A DNA stretch of 64,000 nt from Apostichopus japonicus (taxonomy: Eukaryota; Echinodermata; Holothuroidea; Aspidochirotida; Stichopodidae), in the NCBI RefSeq assembly GCF_037975245.1, contig NC_092582.1, forward strand, positions 3,938,501-4,002,500, in the 5' to 3' direction. Under the pieces are notes generated by a model. The model ran no database searches, had not been told where the DNA came from, and saw nothing but the letters and a program-made list of their open reading frames with translations. This document shows positions 1 to 10,332 of this stretch, in pieces (positions within the stretch are counted from its first letter, which is position 1; each line of letters starts with the position of its first letter). Both the position numbers and the translations under genes were made by a program.

Positions 1-152
1 GGTTGTATTCAAGTGCTGGAGTCATAACAGACCAAAGTTGATGAAGACTTATACCTAAAAATATGTTGCTCTGTTCAGTAGAAAGTGGTGTGAGTGAAAT
101 TTGTGCTTTGACAGCCCTTGCAACTGCTTGTTTTTATTACACTTTGTTGAAG

Positions 153-227
153 GTCATTTCACCGTGATGAAGAAGGTATTGCAGCCCTATCCCATGGTGA
201 AGAAGAACTATTGTGTATTGATGAAGG
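153..227 (+). pseudogene. Upstream exon of the decayed transposase-like gene
   Basis: A pyrimidine-rich tract ending in AG at 151-152 precedes an open stretch that encodes an acidic peptide (HRDEEGIAALSHGEEELL...). It ends at AGG|GTGAGT (donor at 228), leaving two bases of a codon. The next exon starts at 839 after TTTCACAG with one base, so the join restores a glycine codon and continues in frame. The frame is closed by TGA at 148, which supports the exon start. Earlier exons, if any, lie before the window; positions 1-152 look intronic. Confidence 0.55.
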
Positions 228-838
228 GTGAGTATATAGTAAAGACTATCACATAGTTACTCTATGGAAGTTTCTATGGATACAGTTATCAGTGTAATTT
301 AAATGGAATATAACCTGCAAGTTAACACTGCTGTACAGTGTAGAGCCAGCCATACTGTCAAGTGAGGAACTATTTTCATTCTCATTTAAAGTTTAAAGAA
401 AAGAAGAAGAAAATCAGTTAGAGTAAGCTAAGCTAAGGCCTACGGTTTCATGTATGACCTATTCCATAGTGAAGTTGGGGTATACATCCTGCTTAAATAC
501 TCTGCTAAATGTGGTTTATTAGGTCAACAATTTTGGCCATTGAAAATTCCTATATTCCATGCTTTATACCAGAACTATACAAACATTCATTACAATCTTC
601 CCTGCCTAAAGCAAATACCACCAAGAGTACCCTGTTTTGGGCAAAAACAACACAGGAAATTGAATATCTACAGGTGTTGGTAATGCTAGCACACTGCCCC
701 CCACCCCCACAAAAAATACAGATACCATGACTGAAATTTTGTGCCTCAGCACTTACATTACAGTACTGATGCAAATAGGCTTCCATAATCTATTATTAAT
801 ATACCTGTTGACTGAATTTTTGGATTTTCTTTTCACAG

Positions 839-1205
839 AGAATTACTCCCTAATGAAACTGTAGAGAGTGAGGTGTTTCCTCCAGAGCTTGAGATGGACT
901 CCTCAGAAAAACAGAGTGAAGAGTCTCTTCCAGATAACTGCCCCTCAGGGGAAACTCTTGGTATAATTGAGGAAGCGAAATGTATTGTATCTATAAACAA
1001 ATTGTTAGAACTGCTGAAGTTAATACATGGGGAATACTGCACACACACAAACTGTACTAAAATCATATCTTATCAATGGAGTGCTATTGGTACAGCAATT
1101 ATTTTTTCTTGGAAGTGTGAAGATGGCCTTGTGTGGAAAATGGTACTCACAAAACAGATTTTGTGGTATCTTTTCAGGTAACATTCAATATTCGTCAGCT
1201 GTAAC
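839..1205 (+). pseudogene. Main exon of the transposase-like gene, part before the insertion
   Basis: After the acceptor TTTCACAG the frame runs through an acidic region (PPELEMDSSEKQSEES) into a cysteine-bearing block (EYCTHTNCTK ... SWKCEDG). At the A-run 1137-1140 the family-like reading moves by one frame: before it the protein ends in a non-family tail, after it the neighbouring frame reads KWYSQNRFCGIFSGNIQYSS, which fits the family. One extra A explains this; an assembly error is also possible. A GTAACA donor-like site at 1178 exists, but the family reading continues across it into the insertion point. Confidence 0.6.
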
Positions 1206-2494
1206 CAGTGGCGTCACCAGACTTTTCAGTCTGGGGGGGCACAGGGGGGGCACCAGCATTTGATGGGGGGGCACTTAGGTGGATACGGATCAACGTCCTG
1301 GGGAGGGGTCTAAGGGGAGGGGGTGCCCTCCAGGCGCGGCGGAACGGGAAAATTATTGGGGGGGGGACTAATGTGTAGAGACTATCTAAGCGGAGCGCCA
1401 CCATCGGTTGGCGCGGAGCGTACAAGAAAATTTTGGGTTTTTCAAACCCCCAGATGGCCGGAAACGGCACTTCCCGAGTGTTTTATGCTGCGAATACCTA
1501 GCCCTAAAATATGGGTCTCAAGCCTGCAATTTCTCAGATTGCAAGCGCCCAAGCCCCCCCCGGTTCCGCCGCCACTGCCCCCCTCCCCTTTGGAAAATTT
1601 TCGCATACGGAGGATGGGCTAGATGCAAAATGCTGCCACATTTGATGCTAAATTCGATCTGAAGATATCTCCAGAAATTGCTCTTTTTGAGGTAATGATT
1701 TTAACAAGGCGCAGAATTTTGCGGAGGATATGAACCACATGCTGTCGATATTATGCCTAACCCTATCAATAGAAGCTACATTTGTTGAATTAATGTGTGC
1801 ATGACCCCGAATCCTTTCTTGACCTTCTCGTTTTCGCCCATTATCTATTAAGATGTAACAGGTTCCAGCATCGTTATTGGCTCCTATCAGGGATCTCACC
1901 ATGCAATCCAAAGTTTGATCACACATCGAGTATGGCTCAGTATGCAGGTGTGAACATTCGCCATTTGTTCCTACAAGCATCTGACCTCAAATGACCTCTG
2001 CACCCCTTACACAACAGGATTAATATATGGGTCCACAAATATAGGCAAGTATGGTGCCTGCGGACCCTCACATTCTCACATTTCGTCAGCTCCTAACCTG
2101 TCAACCTCAGACCAAGGCAACATATTGCAGTACCCTCCCTTCTCACAGTCATGTAGCTCGCGAAGCGGACTTGTATATCCGCTGGTATGGCGTGAGCACT
2201 GACACATTCAATGTAAATATCGACACCTGTTGTGATGGCGCGGGTTACGACTTCGATACCCGACGTTCAAGGATAAACTTGTTAATTTTTTCGCAACTCA
2301 TTTGAAGAAAATACGAATTACTGTGCTTCTTTGTCCTTATGAAAAACCAACTCAGATGATGGGAGTTGAATATAACAAAATATATATATATTTTTTTACC
2401 AACCCAAATCTCAGATGGGGGGGCACCCGGGGGGGCACTAGGTTTTCCAGGGGGGGCACGTGCCCCCCCTGGCCCCCCCTTGGCGACGCCACTG
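1206..2494. mobile_element. Non-autonomous hAT-type DNA transposon inside the transposase-like exon
   Basis: The element begins CAGTGGCGTCACCAG and ends with the near-exact inverse, TTGGCGACGCCACTG. It is flanked on both sides by the identical 8-bp GCTGTAAC (1198-1205 and 2495-2502), and 8-bp duplications with CAGTGGCG-type ends are the signature of hAT elements. Runs of G near the left end and matching G and C runs near the right form an extended subterminal inverted repeat. The 1.29-kb interior has no recognisable transposase, so it depends on another element. It shares the motif TCTAAGCGGAGCGCCACCA with the MITE at 29467. Confidence 0.85.
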
Positions 2495-3739
2495 GCTGTA
2501 ACCATTTCAGGAAACAATTATTCTAAAATGGCATTGTATTTTAAAGTTTCCAAATTTGTTTTTGTAAGCAACACAACATTTCTACGTGTTCAAAGGTTGT
2601 ATGTAACTCCAGCTGTTAAAGCTACCTGGCAGAAGGTACAAAAGGCAGAATTCTGCAAACTTAAAGACAGAGGTTTTTGTGTAGCAGGAGATGCTAGAAC
2701 AGACTCCCCTGGGCATTGTGCGCAGTACTGTACTTACAGCTTCATGGATGAAGATTCTTAAAAAATGTTGCATTTAGAGGTAGTTGATGTTAGGGAAGTA
2801 GGGGGAAAAAGTCCAAACATGGAAAGAGTTGGATTTGAGAGATTTTTGGATTTCCTAATGAAATAATTAAAATCTGTGAAGTAGTGACAGATGCCCATGT
2901 TCTGATAAAGGCACAACTAATAAAAATGTGTACAATATATGATGGAATTTCTCATCAAGTGGATGTTTGGCATGGGGCAAAGAACCTTGTCAAGTAACTC
3001 TCTAACGTAGCAAATACCAAAGAGAACACTGATCTGCACTTATGTATGCCTGCTATAACGTAATAATTTCTGGTACTCCACTAAAGAGTGCGGTGGTAAT
3101 GATATCACAATCAAGTCAATTTTGCTGTCACTTCTCCACCACATTGTAGACGAACACCAGTAGTTGTTATCAATTGATGGTACACCTGGTGAATGTAGTC
3201 ATCACCACCTATGTGAAAACGACCATAGTAAGCCTTATCTGAAGAAGGGATCACCGTCACATGAAGCTCTTAGCTCTTCCATACTCAAGAAGCAATTTCT
3301 TAACACTTTTCCATATTACAAAAATTTCAAGCATACTGGTCTCTTGAATCATTTCACAATCATATGCTAATGTATGCCAATAAATGTTGTGCTTATTCTT
3401 ATGATGGATATGTAACTAGAATGCTACTGGCTGCTATCGATCACAACTATCACATTGCAAACCAATGTATCTGGCAAAGTATAGTTCAAGATCAAAACAA
3501 TGGGGCTTCAAAAAGTCAAAGTGCCTAAGTCTTTTGGTTACATTCCTGAATTGATGAAAACTGTCTTTCTGCTCAGACAAGAGAATCAGTGCCATTTATT
3601 GGCCAGAGTAGTCCTACCTGAAGATCACCCAAAAATCATCAAACCAAATATTGGCAGTGCTCCAAAGCCTAGTATGAGTGTTTTACTTGCACAGTACCAG
3701 CTTAGATTTGCAAATTCAGCTGACATGGGGCATTCCTAA
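2495..3739 (+). pseudogene. Main exon of the transposase-like gene, part after the insertion
   Basis: The reading frame that enters the insertion at 1205 resumes at 2503 once the element and one 8-bp target copy are removed, giving SAV-TISGNNYSK across the join. It stays open to TAA at 2759 and then survives only as fragments in changing frames: VTDAH near 2884, DVWHGAKNLVK ending at the stop at 2995, the HHIVDEH block near 3150, the 3164-3369 fragment with HEALSSSILKKQFL, and 3500-3739 with the C-terminal FGYIPELM and LARVVLPEDHPKI. Order and spacing suggest a single collapsed coding exon. Confidence 0.65.
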
Positions 3740-5128
3740 GCTACAATGGTTAATTTAGGAAACGAGATGCAGTTTTATTTCACTTGATTTGTTATTGATT
3801 AGCACTCTTAATGGCTCGGAGAGATGTTACATAAAGTTAAGTCTTGATGTGTGCTAAATTTACTACACTTAAAGAGTTATTTAAAGACTCCCTACTTTAC
3901 TCGTTCATTTAATTTAAATCAACTTTATTATTACTATGTTACAAGTCAAGCAAAGCATGTTCTTTGATTTTCATGTCAAAAACAGAGCCCTTGGATTACA
4001 TTCAATACTATTTTATCCTTGTAACACACTGTAAACATGTCATTTGATTGATGCCTTAAAGTCTTAAGTATTGTCACTGAGTTTTGCATGCATCTGAGGT
4101 GGCAAACTGTAGTCTTATCCAGTGGTGAGTAGCATTTAGTCAGAACTTCTATCTAGACTAACGAACATATTATTGTAATGGTTTAACATGCAAGTCAATG
4201 GGGCTTTTAGTAGGGTTATGTCGTTCTAGTATCTTTAGACTACCTACTGTAGTCCAGCCCCTGTAATAGATGAAACTCAGCTGTTTAAGAGGTCATTTAT
4301 CAAAATTAAAAGTAGTACAAGCTTGGCAACTTGGTCTGATAGCATTCATGGTTTTTAACTGTCTATAACACATCACAATGGCTGTGACAATACTTCATTT
4401 TTTTAGAGAAAGAAAAGAGAATACATTGTCATCAACTAAATTTGAACTTTTTATACCTTTATTGGAGTGCTCACATCTGTATTATTTGGATCTGCATTTG
4501 CTACTTGCCACCTACATTCTAACTTTTTCCCCTGATCGTGTCGTTTCATACCTTTCAAAACAAGAAATAAATATTTTACCTTTCAGCATAATTTGCAAAC
4601 TTCTTTCACTCCTTGGAAGAACAATAACACCCCTTCCCCTCCACCCTGCTTAGGTTAACACTCTATAAACTTGAAAACCATGAAATAATCAGTTTACCTT
4701 CAACAATGTTTCACTGCTTGGAGTAACAAAAACGCCTCCCACAGCCCCACCCACCATCGTCCCACATAGGTTACTACTGTCTATATAAATAAGAAAAGAA
4801 ATTACCATCACTCTACGAAAGGTTGTTAATACGATTGAAAACCCTATCACAAACCATGAAATAATCAGTTTACCTTCAACAATGTTTCACTGCTTGGAGT
4901 AACAGTTTCCCCTCACCCCCCCCCACTCTTCCCCAATCGCCCCACTTTTATCACTACCACTGTGGCAATATGGTTTCTTTTCAAACTGTTTTCTCTCTTA
5001 ATCGATGAGGTTGTTGCCAGGATTGAATCCTACATATTGTCTGTCCACAGATGGAAATCTTTCCCTTATCTCTGAGATGCAACAGGATGGCAATACCATT
5101 CTATTTCCTCTACCTAGGCGACTAAACT
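3740..5128. other. Space between the two convergent coding units
   Basis: I see no coding sequence here. It contains AT-rich unique-looking DNA, then pyrimidine-rich segments, including a two-copy tandem repeat with a period near 176 bp (4671-4915). A TTTATT at 4458-4463 would read AATAAA on the minus strand and could be the polyadenylation signal of the minus-strand gene, though this is weak evidence on its own. Confidence 0.5.
4671..4915. repeat. Two-copy tandem repeat, period about 176 bp
   Basis: The phrase CCATGAAATAATCAGTTTAC and the following TTCAACAATGTTTCACTGC occur at 4678 and again at 4854, each followed by a C-rich stretch. The second copy is incomplete. Confidence 0.75.
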
Positions 5129-5497
5129 TCAAGTAAATAAAATTTCTGTGTAAGCATAATGTCTGTAGTTCCTGTTGGTTCTGTTTTCTTCCAAAGCAAG
5201 ATCATCCTCTCGCATGCGCATATTTACACCCAAGATGTGTGCATTAAGGCAAATATCACTAAATGCATTCGAGTAAGTTACACATTGTTGCACCCTGTTT
5301 GTGCAGCACTTCTTTTCCGCATCAGTTAGCATCTCTACACATTGCAGACATTTGCACCACGAAGGGACTTCACGAGAAGCAGTCACTTCCTCAGTTTGGT
5401 TTGGCGCAGTGAGATCACTGTGAGCATCTGGGTTTCTGCTGAGAAGCTCTACTGCAACCTGCTCTAACTGTTCTCGTGACAATCCTTGTACATACAT
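5129..5497 (-). CDS. P2X7C-domain gene, exon 3 (P2X7-like domain and stop)
   Basis: The acceptor CAACAG is followed by ATGTATGTACAAGG..., 122 codons and a TGA at 5129. It carries the diagnostic WCKCLQC, KKCC and RHYAY-type residues. Because it begins with ATG, an internal start giving a 122-residue P2X7C-only product is possible. Confidence 0.8.
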   Translation of the reverse strand: MYVQGLSREQLEQVAVELLSRNPDAHSDLTAPNQTEEVTASREVPSWCKCLQCVEMLTDAEKKCCTNRVQQCVTYSNAFSDICLNAHILGVNMRMREDDLALEENRTNRNYRHYAYTEILFT

Positions 5498-7864
5498 CTG
5501 TTGGAAAATTGAAAATAGCTTGTTTATTCCTTCAGTACAATCATGAATATATTAAGAGATAGCAGGGAAATTGGCTGCTAGTAAAAATGCAGGATATTTT
5601 TTGGGTCAAACTCACTACCTCATAGCACTCTGAATGGTGAAATTTTGGTATATTGTGAATGCATGTGGAACGCAGCAGAGTGAATGATGCAATCATGGCA
5701 CTTCAAATACAAAGTCTATTTATGAGCTATTTCATTCAGTTCTTCACAGATGAAAATAATCACAAAGGTGCATTTTGATGGCATTCTTAACACAGAAACC
5801 TTAACAGTGTGGAATTTATCTTATCCACAAAAATGTCACATTTTCAGCCACTGGAATATCCCTTTAAGAAAGAATTGAACACAAACATTTCATTTGATTT
5901 CATACCAAAAAAATTTGGACCGCAGCCATTCACGTGAAACAAAACATAATACTCATCTTGATAGATAACTAGTTTGGTTATCATTGAAAGAGACAAAAGG
6001 TGGTTTTCTTTGATTTCACAAAGACTGACATTCCTCAGAAGCTATACTTTCATTTTCTAATCTTTATTTACTGAAAACCTTAAAATCTGACATATTTTGG
6101 AATGTTAAATTTTTAGCTGGAAATGTATTATGAGTTTGAGTTTTCATTAAACTTTAATATTTTGAATGAATATCTGGTGTGGATAAATTACTTTGGGATT
6201 ATGAATTAGGGGGGGTGGTTTCAGCCCAATCATCATGCATGGTGACATCACATAGTTTGCTTCTGTTAGGGAACTTCATAAACCTGTATTGGCTGCAATC
6301 TGAATATCACTCTCTGGAGATTTGCCGGTGTGTCTGACACTAAGGTGTCCAACTGCACCAATGTATGTGTGACAATATTCTTTGTTATAAGAATTCGGTA
6401 CAACATAAATTATAAATAGAAAAATAAGCAAATATTGGTCTGATAACAGTGGGCACAGTTGCACATTGTGACATAAACTTGTACAATATTGTATTATATG
6501 CATCATAATCTGGACAAATTTTGGTCTGATAACATTGGGCAGTTGCTCATTGTGACATAACCTTGTACTACGGTACATTATCATGCATCATAATCTGCAT
6601 ACGTTATGATTTTTGTGGTCTATGATCATCAACGTAATGTAAATATTTAGTAAAGTGGAAAGTGTGTGCTATGCCAACCTGAATTTGAAATTCATTTTCG
6701 TTTGAAGCCACATTCTGCTGCCCAGGTGCACTATCATCTTCACCTGCTGCATGCTCATTTGGTGAGACCTCACTATCACTAGTGTCTGACAAATCCTGTA
6801 TAAAGAAAAAAATTCAAAAGACACTTATGAATGCAATATTTCTAGCATTGCTGGCTTTGAGCCTGTTTGAGTGTAGATATCAGATGGCGATGCTCTAGAT
6901 ATCATTATAGTATAGGCAAATGGGCTTTAATCTGTCAGGACAGTTGTTATTCATACAGTATAGCTCCCTGGTCTCACCCCATGGTAAAGAATCACTGCTG
7001 TGCGTACAGTACTATACCAGCAGTACCCATTTAGTACTAGATCCTTACCAGGTTTGTATCAGGGCCTGCCATGCTGGTCACAACCATCCCCTAATCCCTG
7101 GCTCACACCCCACGGTATAGAACCACTGCTGTATGTACAGTACAATACCAGCTTAATCCTATAGTCCTAGATTATTACCATGTTTGTATTAGGGCTTGCC
7201 ATGCTGGTCACAACCATCCCTTAATCCCACAACCATCCACTAATCGCCCTCACTCTCCAAAGCAATGTCATATTCTCGTTTAACCCTTTTTATGTCAAGC
7301 GCCCAAGCCTATAGGGCTACTTTTATTTGGTTCACTTTATAATTATAGGCATACGCCTATAGGATATACACTTAACTTACTAGACTTAGCCTAGGCCTAA
7401 TATAGTAATAATAAATAATTTCTTTGCTGATGAAATAAGGCCTTGTACATTAAAATTCAAGTTGTAAGTGCATATGACACCCTCCCTCCCAACCATGCAT
7501 TATATTTGACGATTCGTTTGCACGCCGAGAGCACCCTTACCCTTCGCCTTATACCATTACCAGTTAATAATAGACCTAGGCTTACTAATGACACATTTAG
7601 GCCTAGCCTACCTTAACCTAGACGCTGTGTTGACAGTTATTAACATACCGTAGGTTTATTCTGGCAAGCTTTCCTTTTTGTCCCACACGTACAGAAAGAA
7701 TTGCAGTAGGCCCCTAGTCCCTTGCACGGACACCCAGCTCCTGCTCGGCCCCTAGTCCTAGTGCTGGGCTGTCTCTGACTTGTCTTATTACAATTACAAC
7801 ATGAAGGGTCTCCACCGGAAAATTGTGAATCCCATGATGATTGTAACGCTAGTTCAGATGACAT
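5129..7864 (-). CDS. P2X7 C-terminal-domain protein with CXC-like cysteine cluster (three exons, 233 aa)
   Basis: Three minus-strand exons (7864-7649, 6795-6679, 5497-5129) join in phase 0 to a 233-residue protein. Residues 20-70 are cysteine-rich, with C45-x-C47 ... C54-x3-C58-x-C60-x6-C67, resembling the second half of a CXC-type zinc-binding repeat. Residues 73-111 are an acidic, serine-rich linker. Residues 112-233 resemble the C-terminal intracellular domain of P2X7: a leader SREQLEQVAVELL, then WCKCLQC (158-164), KKCC (173-176), C183, C194 and a final R-x-x-AY-type block. No transmembrane segment or ATP-binding ectodomain is present, so it is not a channel; a soluble zinc-binding protein is more likely. 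Such stand-alone proteins are common and multi-copy in invertebrates. The function is unknown. It converges tail-to-tail with the transposase-like gene, and its frame is undamaged. Confidence 0.78.
5498..6678 (-). other. Intron 2 of the P2X7C-domain gene
   Basis: This is AT-rich intronic DNA ending in TTTTCCAACAG. It contains a direct repeat with an 86-bp period (6435-6600) that begins TTGGTCTGATAAC in both copies. No other coding or RNA feature was seen. Confidence 0.55.
6435..6600. repeat. Two-copy tandem repeat, period 86 bp
   Basis: TTGGTCTGATAACA starts at 6435 and 6521. GTGACATAA, CTTGTAC and GCATCATAATCTG follow in the same order in both copies. Confidence 0.8.
6679..6795 (-). CDS. 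P2X7C-domain gene, exon 2 (acidic linker)
   Basis: The acceptor TTTATACAG is followed by 39 codons (DLSDTSDSEVSPNEHAAGED...) ending ATTCAG|GTTGGC. The donor is weak, but phase 0 at both ends fits exons 1 and 3. Confidence 0.65.
6796..7648 (-). other. Intron 1 of the P2X7C-domain gene
   Basis: The intron has a GTATGT donor and a TTTCTTTATACAG acceptor. It contains a two-copy tandem repeat of period 130 bp (about 6965-7222) and a stretch rich in TAGGCCTA-like palindromes (7310-7610). I see no exon in it. Confidence 0.6.
6965..7222. repeat. Two-copy tandem repeat, period 130 bp
   Basis: ATGCTGGTCACAACCATCCC occurs at 7071 and 7201. The preceding blocks, with CACTGCTGT, GTACAGTAC and ATACCAGC, match in the same order. 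Confidence 0.8.
7649..7864 (-). CDS. P2X7C-domain gene, exon 1 (cysteine cluster)
   Basis: It starts at the ATG at 7864 (A at -3) and encodes exactly 72 codons up to ACG|GTATGT on the minus strand, leaving phase 0. The last part, GCPCKGLGAYCNSFCTC, is the most gene-like piece. The frame meets a stop just inside the intron, which supports the donor. Confidence 0.72.
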
Positions 7865-10214
7865 CTTCTTTTGTAATTTTCAAAGAAGGTTTTTCGAAAT
7901 TCACAAAATATACGTTCGAGCTAATGTTTCGGCAGTGGTACTGAATGCAGTGTCATATATTGAAGGCGAGTTGTCAACTGGTTGCCTGTACTGTAAGTCT
8001 GTAGACACACATACAGCACACACAGCAACGGTTCCGATTCGGTTAGTGCGATGAGGACTGTACATTATGTAGCGCATGCACTTCATATTGCCGCTGTGGC
8101 AACAACGCCTGTGTTTTGCACACATGTGTTCGGCAGACTTCTTGGAAATTAGTGGTCAGATACCATTTATACTTCTCTCTTACCTAAAGTAGAATCCATC
8201 TTACCAGTCACCTCCGATCTTTTTGCATAGTGTAATAATTTACAATATTGCAGTTTATATATTTTTAAATTTTAAAAGCTTGACATTGAATACTAAAAAC
8301 GAATTTATTTTTTCCCCCTGTTAAAACCTCTTACATCACGATGAACAATGTTGTTTGGCAACAAACCTTAAACCAATGAGAAAATTGAAAATTAAATTGC
8401 TGTCGATATTTCATGACGACCACGCCCCTTTAACACTAGTGAAAGTTCCCATGAAAGTATCTCTGTCTTGTTATTAACGCTCTTCTGAACTGAACATAAT
8501 TTAGCGTCTAAGGAGATTAACAACCGTGTTGAATCGTAACGGTTGTGAGTATTCTAATCACTCTTCTCTGATACCTGTCTCCATTCTACATATGCACTCT
8601 AGTCTAGCTAGTCTAGCCTACAAAAGTTTATAGCAGTTTGGCACAGTGCCCCCACACCTGACCGACTTGAATAGGTCAAAGTTTTTCATAGGGAAGGTGA
8701 CATCGTTTGTGAAATAGCAAGGTAGTCATTCTTTCTCACTTTCTCGCTGTCCGTTTAAACCACACAAGACATATAAAATTATAACAATGGAAACATTCTA
8801 CATTGATTTAGAAAACAAAATTATATATGCGCATTCACCAAAGCTCCAACAAATATATACATAGTACTTAATCATAATTATTGTCATGCTCCCGCTAGAA
8901 GTTCAAAAATCCTGTTTTGTTTCATAGTTTGCTATTTTATGATCCGCCTTCACCTTTTCCATATACCACATGCAACTTGGCTGAAATATCGGTAAGATTT
9001 GTGAGGATTCCTATGGAGCTTCTTCAACCGATGGATTGTGTAACTTGCTTCATTTGAAAATGTAATCACGATAGTCATTTCACTTTGGAAGAATAAGCAG
9101 GACATAACAAAAGAGAAAAAAGAAGAAGAAGAAGAAGAAATAACAAGGGTTATGAGTTGAAGACTTATAAGAAAATAAAAAGTAAAACAACCAACATGTT
9201 TTAATGGGTGAAGTTGTTACCGTTTGATTGGGTGTCAATCTTTGGTCAGTGATGTTCTTGGCAGATTCGTGTCTAAAGTGTTGAAAAATTTGGACTGTTT
9301 TGTAAGTTTTCTTCACCTGTGTAACTTCGAATGGACCAAGGTTATCTTTTGTTGATTTTTAAAATATGCGTTATCAATTTGCTTATGATAGAAGAAGTAT
9401 GTACATGCTTGAAAGGAATTTTCTAGTAAATACATAATTTATTGTGATATTTTATATATCTGGAAGCAATTGCAATTTATTTTCCTACAAAACTCCTTCA
9501 ATGTTTCAAAATTGGTGTCAAGGATGTTTGAGACAAATTTAGGTCGTCGTCATCTTCCATGTCAAACCACACACCTACATTACAATATCACCTGTACATT
9601 AATTCATCTCCCAATTCAAAATTATTTTAATTAAATATCTCCCTCCCCCCTCCCAAATAAAAAACAAACAACAAACAAACAAAACTGACACTAAAAAGAC
9701 TAGAATCTTGTCACTGTTAATAATAAATGGACAATTGAATATTTGGAAAGGTGTTGTATTTCTCCACCTGTTTATCAAGTGGAAGATTCCATTTTGGTTT
9801 ATCTGTACACATAGAGGAATAGCAAGTGGAACATAGCCAGCTGTTTCCCATGTCCTTTTATATTAACGAGTTGCAGTTTGTCCCCTGACGTGGTCGCCAC
9901 AGCGAATATTCCATGCCTGTCCGAGTAAACTCTACTTCTCGTTGATGATGTCACACGATTTTCTGTGCTAATCAAAAAGACCGAAGCGTTGTTGTCGTCT
10001 GTGGTTGGCTGGCTGAGATTCAGAGTTGACAGTCGCATATTTGGGTGGCAGTTCTACGAGGTCTGGTTTCAACCTGTGGTGGTTTGCATGTACACATGAT
10101 TGCAGTTAGTACTCTTGTTGGAATTTCCTATCCTTGTTTTGATTCAGTAATGGAAACATTTCTGCTTCGCTTACAATTTGAAGAAAAGAAATATATATAT
10201 TAATAGATATCAGC
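7865..10214. other. Intergenic or promoter DNA between divergent genes
   Basis: The minus-strand P2X7C gene and the plus-strand membrane-protein gene start facing away from each other across 2.35 kb. The first 300 bases are richer in CpG than the surroundings. Beyond that lie AT-rich DNA, a (GAA)n run (9119-9138), a divergent copy of the dispersed ACCTGTCTCC repeat (about 8560-8680) and a moderately CpG-bearing stretch at 9840-10075 that may be the 5' untranslated region or promoter of the membrane-protein gene. No TATA box can be assigned. Confidence 0.45.
8560..8680 (+). repeat. ACCTGTCTCC dispersed repeat (subtype B)
   Basis: This divergent copy reads CTTCTCTGATACCTGTCTCC, then a TATGCACTCTAGTCTA-type block and a TAGCCTACAA block. 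It lies outside the membrane-protein gene. Confidence 0.6.
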
Positions 10215-10332
10215 ATGTATGGCCTCGGAAAGAACGGATATACATGGATTTACTCTGCTTTCTCGCTGTTTCTCGTCTTGGCATGCCTCACCCATTCCAC
10301 TGAAGGAGGGGCCCTGAGGTCGAAAAAATTTG
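10215..10332 (+). CDS. Membrane-protein gene, exon 1 (signal peptide)
   Basis: It starts at the ATG in ATCAGCATGTATGG and runs MYGLGKNGYTWIYSAF, a hydrophobic core, CLTHSTEGG and ALRSKKF, ending TTTG|GTAAGA after the first base of a codon. The positive residue before the core and small residues at its end are typical of a cleaved signal peptide. The 5' untranslated region is not delimited. Confidence 0.68.

Larger units (their letters stand above)
153..3739 (+). pseudogene. Decayed transposase-like gene (two exons, interrupted by a hAT-type element)
   Basis: Joined piecewise, this stretch reads as a protein of a multi-copy animal family with transposase-like features. Visible blocks in order: an acidic N-terminal part; a cysteine-bearing block ending in W-x-x-x-Q (frame changes near 1137); 'SPGHCAQY' preceded by GDARTD (about 2690-2730); 'VVTDAH' (about 2881-2898); 'DVWHGAKNLVK' (2962-2994); 'GGNDITIKSILLSLLHHIV' (about 3090-3150); 'SPSHEAL' (about 3255); 'YDGYVTRMLLAAIDHN' (about 3400-3445); and a C-terminal 'PKSFGYIPELM' block. 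The order matches the family, whose GD..DSPG and VTD.H motifs look like acidic residues of an RNase H-fold transposase; a Kolobok-like class is possible but not proven. Damage: a frameshift in the A-run at 1137-1140, the insertion 1206-2494, a stop at 2759, K-to-stop at 2995 and later frame changes. It cannot make a full protein. The family call is from memory of motifs, not a search. Confidence 0.72.

Noticed and set aside
1178-1183. GTAACA as the true end of the 839 exon
   Set aside because: The family-like reading continues through it in the neighbouring frame and rejoins beyond the hAT-type insertion, so it is more likely internal coding sequence.
1323-1622. Proline-rich open frames within 1195-1662 on both strands
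   Set aside because: They are translations of the G- and C-run ends of the hAT-type element.
7901-8125. Minus-strand open frame upstream of the P2X7C gene, rich in cysteine
   Set aside because: It is not linked by frame or splice site to the 7864 start, and its cysteines show no recognisable spacing.
9799-10038. Minus-strand open frame just upstream of exon 1
   Set aside because: No domain, no convincing splice sites and an end in AT-rich sequence; it is better explained by a CpG-bearing promoter or 5' untranslated region.
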